Program-made: the position numbers and the translations under genes
In this document: positions 26,796-35,347 of the stretch, in pieces
How the letters are laid out: the number at the start of each line of letters is the position of its first letter
Numbering within the stretch: position 1 is the first letter of the stretch
Source: Gallionella sp.
GTDB lineage: Bacteria; Pseudomonadota; Gammaproteobacteria; Burkholderiales; Gallionellaceae
Assembly (NCBI GenBank): GCA_023259035.1
Contig: JAHFRA010000023.1
Coordinates: 1 to 41,180 of the forward strand
Direction: 5' to 3'
DNA: 41,180 bases
Notes under the pieces: generated by a model
Told to the model about the DNA's origin: nothing
What the model saw: the letters and a program-made list of their open reading frames with translations, nothing else
The model's database searches: none

Positions 26796-28529
26796 ATGAA
26801 ACCTTTTAAATATCTTGCCGCGTGCAGTCTGCTGCTCGCCGCCTGCGCACAAGCGCCCCATCATCATGACGAGCCGGCAGTAGCGGCACAGCCAGTAGCG
26901 CCTCCCGAGCCGCAGGCGGAAGTCATGCCGGTGTTGCCCGACGTCGAATTAAGCAACGAGTTGCTCTATGAGTTTCTGTTAACCGAGATTGCCAACCAGC
27001 GAGGACACAAGGCGTTGGCTGTGGAAAGCAGTTCCGATCTGGCCAGAAGAACCCGCGACCCGCGTCTTGCGAGACGTGCCGCGCAGCTGGCGTCTGAACT
27101 GGGGCAGATAGACAAGGCTGTTGAGGCTTTCAGCCTGTGGCAGGATATCGAGCCGACCTCGCCTTTGCCGGGGCGCATGCTGTCTTCGATATGGCTGCGT
27201 GACGGCAAGCTGGATGATGCGCAACGTGAGCTAGCCAGAATATTGAAGGATGAAGCGGCAGCTCCCGGTCCCACCTTCTTGCAGATTTTTCAACTGGTTG
27301 CCCATTATCCTGACAAGACGGCAGCGTTGAAGCTGTTACGTAATCTCGCGCAGCCCTACCCGAGTGTTGTCGAGGCGCATTGGTCGGTGGCACAGATGGC
27401 GCATCTGGCAGGCGAGAACGAACTTGCGCTGAATGAAGTGCGGCTGGCACGCGGCTTGCGCCCGGACTGGGATATGCTTGTATCGCTGGAGGCGCAGTTA
27501 TTGCAGAAGGGTGCACCGCAACAAGGATTGGAGGTATTGCATCGATATTTGTCCGAGTATCCAAAATCAAACGAAATCCGTCTGCAGTATGCCCGCGCGT
27601 TGCTGGAGCAAAAGAAATACAGGCCATCGCGCGACGAATTCCAGCGCCTGGCAAATGAAAATCCAGATAATTCCGAGCTGGTGTTTGCGATTGCATTGAT
27701 CTCGTTGCAGCTGAACGATCTTAAAGACGCGGAGGCTCAGCTCAAGCAAGCACTCAGTAAAGGCAAAAAAGACCAGGACACGGTGCAGTACTATCTCGGC
27801 CAATTGAGCGAGGCAAAGAAAAATGGAGACGAAGCGATTGCCTACTATCGCGAAGTAAAGGGCGGCGAATATCAGGCTACGGCACAAATGCGGATCGCTT
27901 ATTTGTTGAGCAAAGCCGGCAGGCTGGATGAGGCGGTGCAACATTTGCATCAGATATCGGCCTCCAGCAATCAGCAGCGCGTACAGTTGGTGCTGGCCGA
28001 AGCGCAATTGTTGCATGATGCGAATCAGCTGCCCGAGGCCTATCAGGTATTACAGCAAGGATTAGAAAAGCTTCCTAACCACCCTGATTTGCTCTATGAA
28101 GCCGCGATGGCGGCAGACAAAATCGGTAAACCTGACGTGTTTGAGCAGTTGATGCGCAAGCTGATTCGGGTCAAGCCGGATCACGCGCATGCCTACAACG
28201 CATTGGGCTACAGCATGCTAGAACGTAACGAGCGCATACCTGAAGCGGTTGAACTGGTGGAAAAAGCCTTGCAGCTTGCACCTGATGATATCGCCATCAT
28301 GGACAGCGTGGGCTGGGGTTATTACCGCAGCGGCAAACTGGACGAGAGCGTAAAGTTGTTGCGGCGCGCGTTTGCCGGCGTTCCTGATCCGGAAATTGCC
28401 TCGCATCTTGGCGAGGTGTTATGGGTGCGTGGCGACAAACAGGAAGCCAGAAAGATTTGGCAGGACAGCCTCAAGGCCAACCCGGAAAATGCACAACTTC
28501 AGGCGGTCATCAAAAAATTTCTCCCTTGA
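26796..28529 (+). CDS. TPR-repeat outer-membrane lipoprotein
   Basis: Protein of about 577 residues. MKPFKYLAACSLLLAACAQ is a lipoprotein signal with lipobox LLAAC, which fixes the start at ATG 26796 rather than 26766. The rest consists of tandem TPR helices across about residues 60-570 (for example AWHS-like pairs, AHAYNALGYSMLERNERIPEA, AIMDSVGWGYYRSGKLDES). Residues 20-50 are proline/alanine rich and contain a His cluster. In betaproteobacteria this gene precedes lolB and ispE. Probably an envelope assembly scaffold; the partner is unknown. Its stop overlaps the lolB start (TGATG). Confidence 0.9.
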   Translation: MKPFKYLAACSLLLAACAQAPHHHDEPAVAAQPVAPPEPQAEVMPVLPDVELSNELLYEFLLTEIANQRGHKALAVESSSDLARRTRDPRLARRAAQLASELGQIDKAVEAFSLWQDIEPTSPLPGRMLSSIWLRDGKLDDAQRELARILKDEAAAPGPTFLQIFQLVAHYPDKTAALKLLRNLAQPYPSVVEAHWSVAQMAHLAGENELALNEVRLARGLRPDWDMLVSLEAQLLQKGAPQQGLEVLHRYLSEYPKSNEIRLQYARALLEQKKYRPSRDEFQRLANENPDNSELVFAIALISLQLNDLKDAEAQLKQALSKGKKDQDTVQYYLGQLSEAKKNGDEAIAYYREVKGGEYQATAQMRIAYLLSKAGRLDEAVQHLHQISASSNQQRVQLVLAEAQLLHDANQLPEAYQVLQQGLEKLPNHPDLLYEAAMAADKIGKPDVFEQLMRKLIRVKPDHAHAYNALGYSMLERNERIPEAVELVEKALQLAPDDIAIMDSVGWGYYRSGKLDESVKLLRRAFAGVPDPEIASHLGEVLWVRGDKQEARKIWQDSLKANPENAQLQAVIKKFLP

Positions 28530-29101
28530 TGATGCGTTTGCCGGTTTTGATTTGGCTGGGCTTGTTGAGTGGTTGCGCCCTGTTTCCTTCCACGCCCGCC
28601 CCGGCTTTGCGACCCGCACAACCCGAAACCGCGACATTCGCGCTGAACGGACGTATTTCAATCGACCATCACGGTACGCGTCATTCAGCCGGTTTGCGTT
28701 GGACGCACAAAGCGCAATCGGATGAGATACTGTTGCTTGCGCCACTCGGGCAAACTGCCGCACGTGTTTATCGCGATGCGCGGCAGGCGACGCTGGATGA
28801 CGGCGACAAACACTATCAGGCCGATGATGTGGAAACGCTGATGCGGCAGGTATTGCATTGGCATTTGCCGCTGGGCGGCTTGCATCATTGGGTAATAGGC
28901 ATGGCGGATGCCGAAAGTCCCGCGAAAATCCAGCGCGCTACCAATGGCCAAATTTCTATTCTGAATCAGGACGGCTGGGAAGTGCGCTATCTGCGCTATG
29001 CCGATACCAAGCCGGATAGCTTGCCTGCGCGCTTGCAGTTAAGCCACGAGGATTTGCAGGTGCAATTGCTGATTGATGAATGGGAATGGAATCCGCAGTG
29101 A
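28529..29101 (+). CDS. lolB: Outer-membrane lipoprotein insertion protein LolB
   Basis: Lipoprotein of 190 residues that accepts lipoproteins from LolA and places them in the outer membrane. The signal peptide MMRLPVLIWLGLLSGC has lipobox LLSGC, giving the start at 28529, where the ATG shares bases with the TGA of the TPR gene. ALNGRISI, GLRWTHKAQSDEILLLAPLG and the conserved mid-region LPLGGLHHWVIG match LolB proteins. The longer frame upstream lies inside the TPR gene and is not used. Essential in most proteobacteria. Confidence 0.92.
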   Translation: MMRLPVLIWLGLLSGCALFPSTPAPALRPAQPETATFALNGRISIDHHGTRHSAGLRWTHKAQSDEILLLAPLGQTAARVYRDARQATLDDGDKHYQADDVETLMRQVLHWHLPLGGLHHWVIGMADAESPAKIQRATNGQISILNQDGWEVRYLRYADTKPDSLPARLQLSHEDLQVQLLIDEWEWNPQ

Positions 29102-29138
29102 ATCAAGGCACATTCACCGTCCCCATGCGCTAATGAAA

Positions 29139-29221
29139 CTACTGGCCATTCGACCAGGTTATCCAAAGACGACAACCGGGTCGCTGGTTATGCATATGAA
29201 CGCCCTCGGAGCGATAAAGAT
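29139..29221 (+). promoter_or_regulatory. Structured leader motif upstream of ispE
   Basis: Begins with CTACTGGCCAT at 29139-29149 and continues with CGACC pairing GGTCG and an inner GGTT pairing AACC, then CTGGTTAT, GAACG and CGATAAAGA directly before the ATG at 29222. The order and spacing match the element at 14046-14131 before the tandem-FecR gene, while stem bases differ in a way that keeps pairing. It is either a regulatory RNA element or a structured repeat. There is no other clear ribosome site for ispE, so the GATAAAGA end may contribute. Confidence 0.5.
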
Positions 29222-30079
29222 ATGAAATTGACTTGCCCCGCACCGGCGAAATTAAACTTGTTCCTGCATGTCGTCGGGCGCAGGCCGGACGGTTATCACC
29301 TTTTGCAAACCTTGTTCCGCTTCATCGACCTGCATGACACGCTGCATTTCAGCCTGCGTGAAGACGGTGCGGTGCGGCGCACCAACGCCGTCGAAGGCGT
29401 TGCCGAAGAGCAGGATTTATGCGTGCGTGCCGCGCGCCTGCTGAAAAGCGAGACCGGATGCGGGTTGGGCGTCGACATCTCAGTCGAAAAACACATCCCG
29501 ATGGGCGGCGGTCTGGGCGGCGGCAGCTCGGATGCGGCAACCACGCTGGTCGCGTTGAACCGTTTGTGGTCGCTGGGCTTGTCACGCGAACGCCTGATGC
29601 GGCTCGGCCTGCGACTGGGGGCGGATGTGCCGGTGTTCGTATTCGGCGAGAACGCCTTTGCCGAAGGCGTTGGCGACGAGTTGCAAGCCTGTCCCTTGCC
29701 GGAAGCGTGGTATGTGGTGTTATTCCCCCCCGTTCACGTGCCGACCGCACAGATTTTTGCGCGCCCGGAATTGACACGCAATACGGTTTCCATCACAATG
29801 CGCGCCCTCTCGAAAGGGCAAAATGGGCAATTTGAGCAGCAACTTCGCAACGATCTGCAACCCGTGGTATGCAGCATCTACTCGGAAGTGAAGCGTTATA
29901 TAACCTGGCTGGATAACTTCGGGAAAGCTATGATGACCGGGTCGGGGGCATGCGTGTTTGCCGAATTTACCAGTCATGGTCTGGCTGAAGCAGTGTTGCA
30001 GCAGTTGCCGCATGGGATGCGCGGCGTGGTGGCACAAGGTTTGGCAAGGCATCCGTTGCATGATTGGGTGTCCGATTGA
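29222..30079 (+). CDS. ispE: 4-diphosphocytidyl-2-C-methyl-D-erythritol kinase
   Basis: GHMP-family kinase of 285 residues, fourth step of the MEP isoprenoid pathway: it phosphorylates CDP-methylerythritol at the 2-hydroxyl using ATP. Seen are the substrate loop CPAPAKLNLFLHV, the ATP-binding PMGGGLGGGSSDAATTL near residues 91-107, LGADVPVFVFGENAFAEG with the catalytic aspartate, and the C-terminal GSGACVFAEF. The gene starts at ATG 29222 behind the leader motif and is followed by tRNA-Gln and prs, the usual betaproteobacterial order. Confidence 0.96.
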   Translation: MKLTCPAPAKLNLFLHVVGRRPDGYHLLQTLFRFIDLHDTLHFSLREDGAVRRTNAVEGVAEEQDLCVRAARLLKSETGCGLGVDISVEKHIPMGGGLGGGSSDAATTLVALNRLWSLGLSRERLMRLGLRLGADVPVFVFGENAFAEGVGDELQACPLPEAWYVVLFPPVHVPTAQIFARPELTRNTVSITMRALSKGQNGQFEQQLRNDLQPVVCSIYSEVKRYITWLDNFGKAMMTGSGACVFAEFTSHGLAEAVLQQLPHGMRGVVAQGLARHPLHDWVSD

Positions 30080-30093
30080 TTTTCAAGTTTTAT

Positions 30094-30168
30094 TGGGGAG
30101 TCGCCAAGTGGTAAGGCACCGGATTTTGATTCCGGCATTCGTAGGTTCGATCCCTACCTCCCCAGCCA
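30094..30168 (+). tRNA. tRNA-Gln (anticodon TTG)
   Basis: A 75-base cloverleaf with CCA encoded. Acceptor arm TGGGGAG pairs with CTCCCCA, followed by discriminator G and CCA. The anticodon arm is CCGGA-TTTTGAT-TCCGG, giving anticodon TTG. The T arm GTAGG-TTCGATC-CCTAC is perfect. It reads the CAA codon (and CAG by wobble). Placement between ispE and prs is conserved in betaproteobacteria. Confidence 0.97.
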
Positions 30169-30231
30169 ACATTCAGGGCGTACGCTCTCTATTTGTTTTG
30201 TTAATTATCCCGACCAACTGAGGGGTTGCAC

Positions 30232-31182
30232 GTGTCATATGACAGATTGATGGTGTTCACCGGCAACGCCCATCCCAAGCTCGCTGAAGCGGTCGCGCAG
30301 CGTCTGCAGATTCATCTTGGGCGCGCCACGGTAGGACGTTTTTCCGACGGCGAGGTGATGGTGGAACTCCTCGAGAACGTGCGTGGTAAGGATGTGTTCG
30401 TGCTGCAATCCACTTGCGCGCCGACCAATGACAATCTGATGGAAGTAATGGTGATGGTGGACGCGTTGAAACGCGCTTCCGCCGGACGTATCACCGCTGC
30501 AATGCCTTATTTCGGCTACGCGCGCCAGGATCGGCGCCCCCGTTCGGCGCGTGTGGCGATCACCGCCAAGGTGGTGGCTGATATGCTTTCCAGCGCCGGG
30601 GTGGATCGATTGTTGACGATGGATCTGCACTCCGACCAGATCCAGGGATTTTTTGATATTCCGGTGGATAATATTTATGCCAGCCCAATTTTGTTGTCCG
30701 ACGTATGGAAATGTAACTACCCGAATTTGATCGTGGTGTCGCCGGACGTGGGTGGCGTGGTGCGTGCCCGTGCGCTTGCCAAAGAGATGGAAGCGGACTT
30801 GGCGATTATCGACAAGCGCCGCCCCAAGCCGAACGTGGCGAAGGTGATGAACATCATCGGTGATGTGGTGGGGCGCACCTGCCTGATTATGGACGACATG
30901 GTGGATACCGCCAACACGTTGTGCGAAGCCTCCAATGCGCTAAAGGAAAAAGGCGCCGCGCGCGTGCTGGCCTACTGTACCCATGCGGTGCTGTCCGGCT
31001 CGGCAATCGAGCGTATCGAAAATTCCGCGCTGGATGAACTGGTTGTCACCGATACCATCCCGTTGAACGAAGCCGCACGCAATTGCAAGCGCATCCGTCA
31101 ACTGAGCACGGCAGAATTGCTGGCAGAAACGATACGCCGCATCAATAATGAGGAATCGGTGAGTTCGTTGTTCACCGAATAA
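30232..31182 (+). CDS. prs: Ribose-phosphate pyrophosphokinase (PRPP synthetase)
   Basis: Enzyme of 316 residues making PRPP from ribose-5-phosphate and ATP, precursor for nucleotides, histidine, tryptophan and NAD (and thus for NadC encoded earlier). Class I features are [57 protein letters not shown] and the PRPP loop [11 protein letters not shown]. The start is GTG 30232, with GAGGGG 6 bases upstream, giving MSYDRLMVF; the TTG at 30226 is rejected. A terminator-like repeat element follows. Confidence 0.97.
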   Translation: MSYDRLMVFTGNAHPKLAEAVAQRLQIHLGRATVGRFSDGEVMVELLENVRGKDVFVLQSTCAPTNDNLMEVMVMVDALKRASAGRITAAMPYFGYARQDRRPRSARVAITAKVVADMLSSAGVDRLLTMDLHSDQIQGFFDIPVDNIYASPILLSDVWKCNYPNLIVVSPDVGGVVRARALAKEMEADLAIIDKRRPKPNVAKVMNIIGDVVGRTCLIMDDMVDTANTLCEASNALKEKGAARVLAYCTHAVLSGSAIERIENSALDELVVTDTIPLNEAARNCKRIRQLSTAELLAETIRRINNEESVSSLFTE

Positions 31183-31186
31183 ATGG

Positions 31187-31258
31187 GTAGGGTGGGCACG
31201 GTTTCATTGTGCCCACGCGGCTCAGTATCGCGTGGGCAGAAATACCTGCCCACCCTAC
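31187..31258 (+). repeat. 72-bp MITE-like multiple-hairpin element
   Basis: Perfect 12-base terminal inverted repeats GTAGGGTGGGCA / TGCCCACCCTAC enclose two further inverted repeats, including TGCCCACGCG / CGCGTGGGCA at 31210-31219 and 31229-31238. The arms share the GTGGGCA core, so several alternative folds are possible. It starts 4 bases after the prs stop and probably ends prs transcripts. A degenerate, inverted part copy lies at 32831-32862. Confidence 0.8.
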
Positions 31259-31342
31259 ATAAGTTTTAGCGGCAGCCATGTTGGTTGCCGCAAATGTTGA
31301 ATCGTCTGGTCGCGGATGATTCTGTTTTTTTGGAGAAGTGAA

Positions 31343-32059
31343 ATGACAATTGAAATCAATGCAACAACCCGCAAAACGCAAGGTACGGGTGCGAGCCGCC
31401 GTCTGCGTAACACCGGCCGCGTGCCAGGTGTTGTGTATGGCGCAGGCGACGTGAACATGATCGAACTGGATCACAACGAACTGTATTACAAGCTGCGCGC
31501 AGAGGCGTTTCACGCTTCCATACTGACGCTGGTTCTGGATGGAAAGAAAGAATCCGTGCAGCTACGCGATTTTGTAATGCATCCGTTCCGCCAGCAAGTC
31601 CAACACATCGACTTTCAGCGCGTGGATGCGAAGAAAAAGATGCACATCAAGATACCGTTGCACTTCCTGAATGCGGACATTGCGCCGGGCGTGAAAACGG
31701 GCGGCGGTAAGATCAGCCACGTGATGAACGAGCTGGACATCACTTGTTTGCCCAAGGATCTGCCGGCGTTCATCGAGGTGGACTTGGCCAAATTGGAGTT
31801 GGGACATTCCATCCATGTATCCGATTTGAAGCTGCCAAAGGGCGTGGAAGCCGCCACGCACGGCACACATACCGCAGAAGCGGTAGTGGCAACCGTGCAA
31901 GTGCCGCGCGGTGCTGTTGAAGCGGATGCGGATGCTGCCGCTGCTGCGGCCGCTTCAGCGGCTTCTACTGCGGCCGCAGCACCGGCTGCTGCTGCAACCA
32001 AGGGAGCGCCAGCCGCTGCTGCCAAGGCAGCGCCAGCCGCAAAAGACGGTAAGAAGTAA
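31343..32059 (+). CDS. rplY: 50S ribosomal protein L25 (CTC form)
   Basis: 5S rRNA-binding protein of about 238 residues: an L25 domain at residues 1-90 ([13 protein letters not shown], then [20 protein letters not shown]) and the longer TL5/CTC C-terminal beta domain ([37 protein letters not shown]). The final 45 residues are an Ala-rich low-complexity tail coded by repeated GC-rich triplets, which may vary in length among strains. ATG 31343 has GGAGAAG at 31332-31338; the upstream ATG at 31316 is not used. The gene lies between prs and pth as usual. Confidence 0.96.
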   Translation: MTIEINATTRKTQGTGASRRLRNTGRVPGVVYGAGDVNMIELDHNELYYKLRAEAFHASILTLVLDGKKESVQLRDFVMHPFRQQVQHIDFQRVDAKKKMHIKIPLHFLNADIAPGVKTGGGKISHVMNELDITCLPKDLPAFIEVDLAKLELGHSIHVSDLKLPKGVEAATHGTHTAEAVVATVQVPRGAVEADADAAAAAAASAASTAAAAPAAAATKGAPAAAAKAAPAAKDGKK

Positions 32060-32068
32060 GTTGGGAAA

Positions 32069-32104
32069 CCTCTGAACGAATCAAATTGTTCAGAGGGCTT
32101 TTCG
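32069..32104 (+). terminator. First intrinsic terminator after rplY
   Basis: Nine-base stem CCTCTGAAC (32069-32077) / GTTCAGAGG (32088-32096) with a 10-base AT-rich loop, followed by GCTTTTC. It begins 9 bases after the rplY stop. Confidence 0.85.
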
Positions 32105-32122
32105 AGGGATGTTTTTGTATAA

Positions 32123-32157
32123 CCCGCCATTGCTGGTAAAGGCATGGCGGGTTTTTC
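32123..32157 (+). terminator. Second intrinsic terminator before pth
   Basis: Eight-base stem CCCGCCAT (32123-32130) / ATGGCGGG (32144-32151) with a 13-base loop and the T-run TTTTTC. It ends only about 13 bases before the pth start, so pth needs its own start within or after this hairpin, or read-through from rplY. Confidence 0.85.
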
Positions 32158-32169
32158 TATTCAGACACG

Positions 32170-32745
32170 ATGACTGCGATACGTTTGATTGTTGGTCTGG
32201 GCAATCCCGGACGTGAATATGAAACCACCCGTCATAACGCCGGTTTCTGGTGGGTGGACGAACTTGCGCGCCTGCACAAACTGAACTTCAAGAATGAAGC
32301 CAAATTCCACGGTTTGACTGCGCGCGGGCAGTTGCATGGCAATGAAATGCTGCTGCTCAAGCCGCAGACCTTCATGAATATCAGCGGACGTGCGGTTGGC
32401 GCGCTGGCGCAGTTCTATAAAATCGCGCCGCTGGAAATCCTGGTGGTGCATGATGAGCTGGATTTACCGCCGGGTGTGGCGCGCCTGAAAATGGGCGGTG
32501 GCCACGGCGGTCACAATGGACTCAAGGACATCATCGCGCATCTTGGCACCAAGGAATTCTGGCGCCTGCGTTTCGGTATCGGCCATCCGGGCGGGCGCGC
32601 CGACGTGTCCAACTACGTGTTGAACGATCCGCGCCGCGAAGAACGCGAGCTGATCGACGCGGCCATGCAACAAGCGCAGGATATCGCACATCTGGTGATC
32701 GCAGGAAAAACCGAGGCAGCGATGCTGAAGTTGCATAGCCTCTGA
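32170..32745 (+). CDS. pth: Peptidyl-tRNA hydrolase
   Basis: Enzyme of 191 residues that frees tRNA from peptidyl-tRNAs dropped by ribosomes; essential. Family motifs are [21 protein letters not shown] with the catalytic histidine, [30 protein letters not shown] with the catalytic aspartate, and [15 protein letters not shown] 32170 follows the second terminator very closely and has no strong ribosome site. In most relatives ychF follows; here the next gene is the IS630 transposase, so the block is interrupted or ends here. Confidence 0.96.
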   Translation: MTAIRLIVGLGNPGREYETTRHNAGFWWVDELARLHKLNFKNEAKFHGLTARGQLHGNEMLLLKPQTFMNISGRAVGALAQFYKIAPLEILVVHDELDLPPGVARLKMGGGHGGHNGLKDIIAHLGTKEFWRLRFGIGHPGGRADVSNYVLNDPRREERELIDAAMQQAQDIAHLVIAGKTEAAMLKLHSL

Positions 32746-32830
32746 CGGTTAGAAGGAAATCCCGATGTCATTTCGCACACCGTAGAAATTAACCCTTCTC
32801 GAACCTCATCCCCCGCCCTTGCAGTTCTTT

Positions 32831-32862
32831 CGCGTGGGCAAGCATGAAACCGTTTGCCCACA
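32831..32862 (-). repeat. Partial inverted copy of the prs-downstream element
   Basis: CGTGGGCA followed by ATGAAACCG and TGCCCAC matches the reverse complement of the left half of the element at 31187-31258. It forms a hairpin of its own and may terminate pth transcripts. The rest of 32746-32890 holds no gene I can support. Confidence 0.65.
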
Positions 32863-32890
32863 GTGGCTGCACCAAGGATTAATGGGGCGC

Positions 32891-34058
32891 TAGTGTAGTG
32901 TTGCATTCTTGATGGAACTTATATTTATCCCCTTCATCCAATGATCCGTATTGGGTTGAATTGGAGAACGTAAATGCGAATAGCTGTCGAGATTGTGCTG
33001 ACGGAAGAGCAAAGGAAAGATTTAACGAAACTGGTGCGCTCCAAGCTCACCAGCGTAAGGCTGGCGCAACGCGCCCGCATCGTGCTGCTGGCCGCCGATG
33101 GCTGGAGAAACAAGGATATTGCCGAGGAACTTGGGGTTGGGCGAGTGCAAGTTTCACGCTGGCGAGATCGTTATGCGGAATCCGGCCTGGCTGGCATTGA
33201 GCGCGATTTGCCGCGTGGCGCGCCGAATGTGAAAGTGGATGTGGCGCGGCTGGTTGAGCTGACCACGCAGGGAAAGCCGGATGCGGCGACCCACTGGAGC
33301 ACGCGCAAGATGGCCGCCAAGATTGGCGTCAGCGCGGCGAGCGTTTCTCGGTATTGGCGCGCGAACGGGTTCAAGCCGCACCTCCTGCACAGCTTCAAGG
33401 TCTCGCGCGATCCGCGATTCATCGAGAAGCTCGAAGATATTGTCGGCTTGTACCTGTCGCCGCCCGAACATGCCCTCGTTCTGTGTTGTGACGAGAAAAG
33501 CCAGGTGCAGGCACTGGATCGTACCCAGCCCGGCCTGCCGCTGAAAAAAGGGCGCGCTGCCACGATGACGCACGATTACAAACGCAACGGCACGACGACG
33601 TTATTTGCCGCGCTCAACGTGCTCGACGGGCAGGTCATCGCGCAGTGCCAGCAGCGGCACCGCCACGGGGAATGGCTGAAGTTTTTGAAGAAGATCGAAC
33701 GCGAAACACCCAAGGAGAAGACACTGCATCTGATCGCCGATAACTACGCCACCCACAAGCACCCTGCCGTACAGGCGTGGCTGGGCAAACATCCGCGCTT
33801 TGTCATGCACTTCACGCCGACCTCGGCGTCGTGGCTGAACATGGTTGAGCGCTTTTTCCGCGACATCACTACAGAGCGGTTGCGGCGCGGCGTGTTTACC
33901 AGCGTGCCGGAACTCGTTGAGGCTATCGATGAATATATTGCTCACCACAATACTAGTCCAAAGCCATTCATCTGGACTGCCAGCGCTCGCGATATACTGC
34001 AAAAGGTCATCAGAGCCAACAGCCGGTTAAGTTCCAAACAGAATGCAACACTACACTA
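32891..34058 (+). mobile_element. Intact IS630-family insertion sequence
   Basis: Terminal inverted repeats start TAGTGTAGTGTTGCATTCT at 32891-32909, with the exact complement at 34040-34058. A few more matching bases extend inward up to GGAACT / AGTTCC. The TA at each end is the expected IS630 target duplication, so the mobile unit proper may be 32893-34056. It holds one transposase gene, apparently intact. It lies between pth and a broken metallophosphoesterase gene. About 1.17 kb, normal for the family. Confidence 0.92.
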
Positions 34059-34059
34059 G
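32974..34059 (+). CDS. IS630-family transposase
   Basis: Transposase of 361 residues. The N-terminal helix-turn-helix half covers about residues 1-130 (NKDIAEELGVGRVQVSRWRDRY, then a second HTH near ISAASVSRYWRANG). The DDE half follows with the first aspartate in VLCCDEKSQVQALDR, the second in LIADNYATHKHP, and the glutamate in TSASWLNMVERFFRD. No frameshift or stop is visible, so the enzyme should be active. ATG 32974 has GGAGAA about 6 bases upstream. The stop codon TAG at 34057-34059 lies in the right inverted repeat and uses the target-site TA. Confidence 0.93.
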   Translation: MRIAVEIVLTEEQRKDLTKLVRSKLTSVRLAQRARIVLLAADGWRNKDIAEELGVGRVQVSRWRDRYAESGLAGIERDLPRGAPNVKVDVARLVELTTQGKPDAATHWSTRKMAAKIGVSAASVSRYWRANGFKPHLLHSFKVSRDPRFIEKLEDIVGLYLSPPEHALVLCCDEKSQVQALDRTQPGLPLKKGRAATMTHDYKRNGTTTLFAALNVLDGQVIAQCQQRHRHGEWLKFLKKIERETPKEKTLHLIADNYATHKHPAVQAWLGKHPRFVMHFTPTSASWLNMVERFFRDITTERLRRGVFTSVPELVEAIDEYIAHHNTSPKPFIWTASARDILQKVIRANSRLSSKQNATLH

Positions 34060-34107
34060 CTAGCCTAATATGCTTCGCGACAAAAATAACCCACAAGGAG
34101 CACACCA

Positions 34108-34611
34108 ATGCTGTCTTTCATAAGTGTGGCGTTTTCCATGCATCTCTATGCATTCGGCAAGGTGTGGCAGGCGTTCCCGCATTCATTCGGATTAGGCTGG
34201 CGCTGACATTGGCGGGGATCGTGCCGACCTTCTCCCCGCTGCTCGCCTGGCACATGGAAAGGCAAAGCTGGCGCGACGCAGCCGTTGTGACCGCTTGGAC
34301 GAGCTACACGTGGATGGGGTTCCGTCGGTCCGGTGCACAGCGTTTCAAATCCTACACTCCACCACTTGGTGGCTTACGCAGTCATCGGCAATCACGAACA
34401 CTATGTGGGGCTGGATCACTCCCTGCAATTCCTGCGCAGTGCGGGCTTCACCGTGTTGCGCGGCGAATCAGCCATAGCTGGCGGCATCATACTGGTAGGG
34501 GTCGATGATCCCGGCACGCATGAGCCCGATCAGCCAGCCCGGCTTGACACCAGAAAAGCGCTTGCTACAGTCACCAAGGAGGACTTCATCGTCCTGTTCA
34601 AACACCAGCCT
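34108..34611 (+). pseudogene. Broken metallophosphoesterase gene
   Basis: A good AAGGAG (34095-34100) precedes ATG 34108 and MLSFISVAFSMHLYAF. After 32 codons a frameshift leads to TGA. The sequence continues in another frame as TLAGIVPTFSPLLAWHMERQ, then breaks again, with an evident internal deletion. It resumes as YAVIGNHEHYVGLDHSLQFL, whose GNHE is the metallophosphoesterase signature, and reaches LFKHQPV. The distal GHTH motif is missing and similarity ends near 34611. The protein would have been a membrane-anchored phosphoesterase. The decay is recent, since the pieces are still easily read, and the intact IS630 element lies only 50 bases upstream. Confidence 0.8.
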
Positions 34612-34804
34612 GTGCCCCCGTTAGCCAGTCTACAGCCTCTCCTGCACCCCATGAAACCATGGAGGCAAGCACGAACACCAGAAGGCTGCGTGTCATCCCC
34701 TTGGGGATGCCTTGCTCTTCCAGATAACGGTGGATATACCAGGCAGCGATGAAGAACACGATGGTGGAGACGATCAGGTTCCACATGGAGGGCAGTGCAA
34801 ACAT
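34598..34804 (-). CDS. Small conserved-looking two-helix membrane protein
   Basis: Protein of 68 residues with two hydrophobic helices, WNLIVSTIVFFIAAWYI and SLLVFVLASMVSWGAGEAV, joined by a short polar loop with HRYLEEQGIPKGMTR. The composition is clearly that of a real inner-membrane protein rather than a chance frame. No function can be named. ATG 34804 lacks an obvious ribosome site; ATG at codon 7 is an alternative. Its 3' end meets the tail of the broken metallophosphoesterase. Confidence 0.65.
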   Translation of the reverse strand: MFALPSMWNLIVSTIVFFIAAWYIHRYLEEQGIPKGMTRSLLVFVLASMVSWGAGEAVDWLTGAQAGV

Positions 34805-34871
34805 TATTGGTGTTTATCTTTGGTTGGTGTATTTAAGCATTGCGGATTTCATTCGCATATTGCCACGGGTG

Positions 34872-35126
34872 CTACGACAAATTCAACGGCGACTTCGATT
34901 TTCTTCCCGGTGATGCTGGAGGTGTATATCCAGCCACTCGGTAAACAGTCCCCTCGATTTTCTTGCCCTTCTCGAACTTGATTGAATGGCACGCCACAAC
35001 CTCGTTTTTTGCAGCAAGCTCAGCTAACTGCTGACGCACAGTAGCAAGTGAGATGCCTGTAGCTTTAGCGATGTTCGAGTCCAGTTGCTCACCACTCGTT
35101 TTCAAGTACAGCAGAATTTCTTTCAT
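34872..35126 (-). CDS. Small winged-helix/HTH DNA-binding protein
   Basis: Protein of 84 residues. MKEILLYLKTSGEQLDSNIAK leads into ATGISLATVRQQLAELAAKNEVV, a clear helix-turn-helix, followed by a beta-wing-like FEKGKKIEGTVYRV and a basic tail. It resembles small transcription regulators of the wHTH/TrmB-like or plasmid-type kind. A TTG at 35174 would add 16 residues; I chose the ATG. Neighbours give no target. AT content is higher than in the core genes, so it may be acquired. Confidence 0.7.
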   Translation of the reverse strand: MKEILLYLKTSGEQLDSNIAKATGISLATVRQQLAELAAKNEVVACHSIKFEKGKKIEGTVYRVAGYTPPASPGRKSKSPLNLS

Positions 35127-35347
35127 AGGTTCTGTACCACCAATATAGCAGAACTTGTCACTGTACTCCGACAATCAACCACAATGTTGGCTATTCGCTT
35201 ACGCCTGCCAAACACCATGTTTCCTGGATTATCTGCGCACTATCAAACAGCGCATGGATAATTGAAATTCAACCATGCAAATAATTTATATGTTTTGCTT
35301 CATAGGGCATGGGAAAATGGATTACTTTCCATCCGACACGACCCGGA

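Noticed and set aside
34164..34508. Frame of 114 codons as an independent gene
   Set aside because: It is the middle piece of the frameshifted metallophosphoesterase, continuing sequence begun in another frame at 34108.
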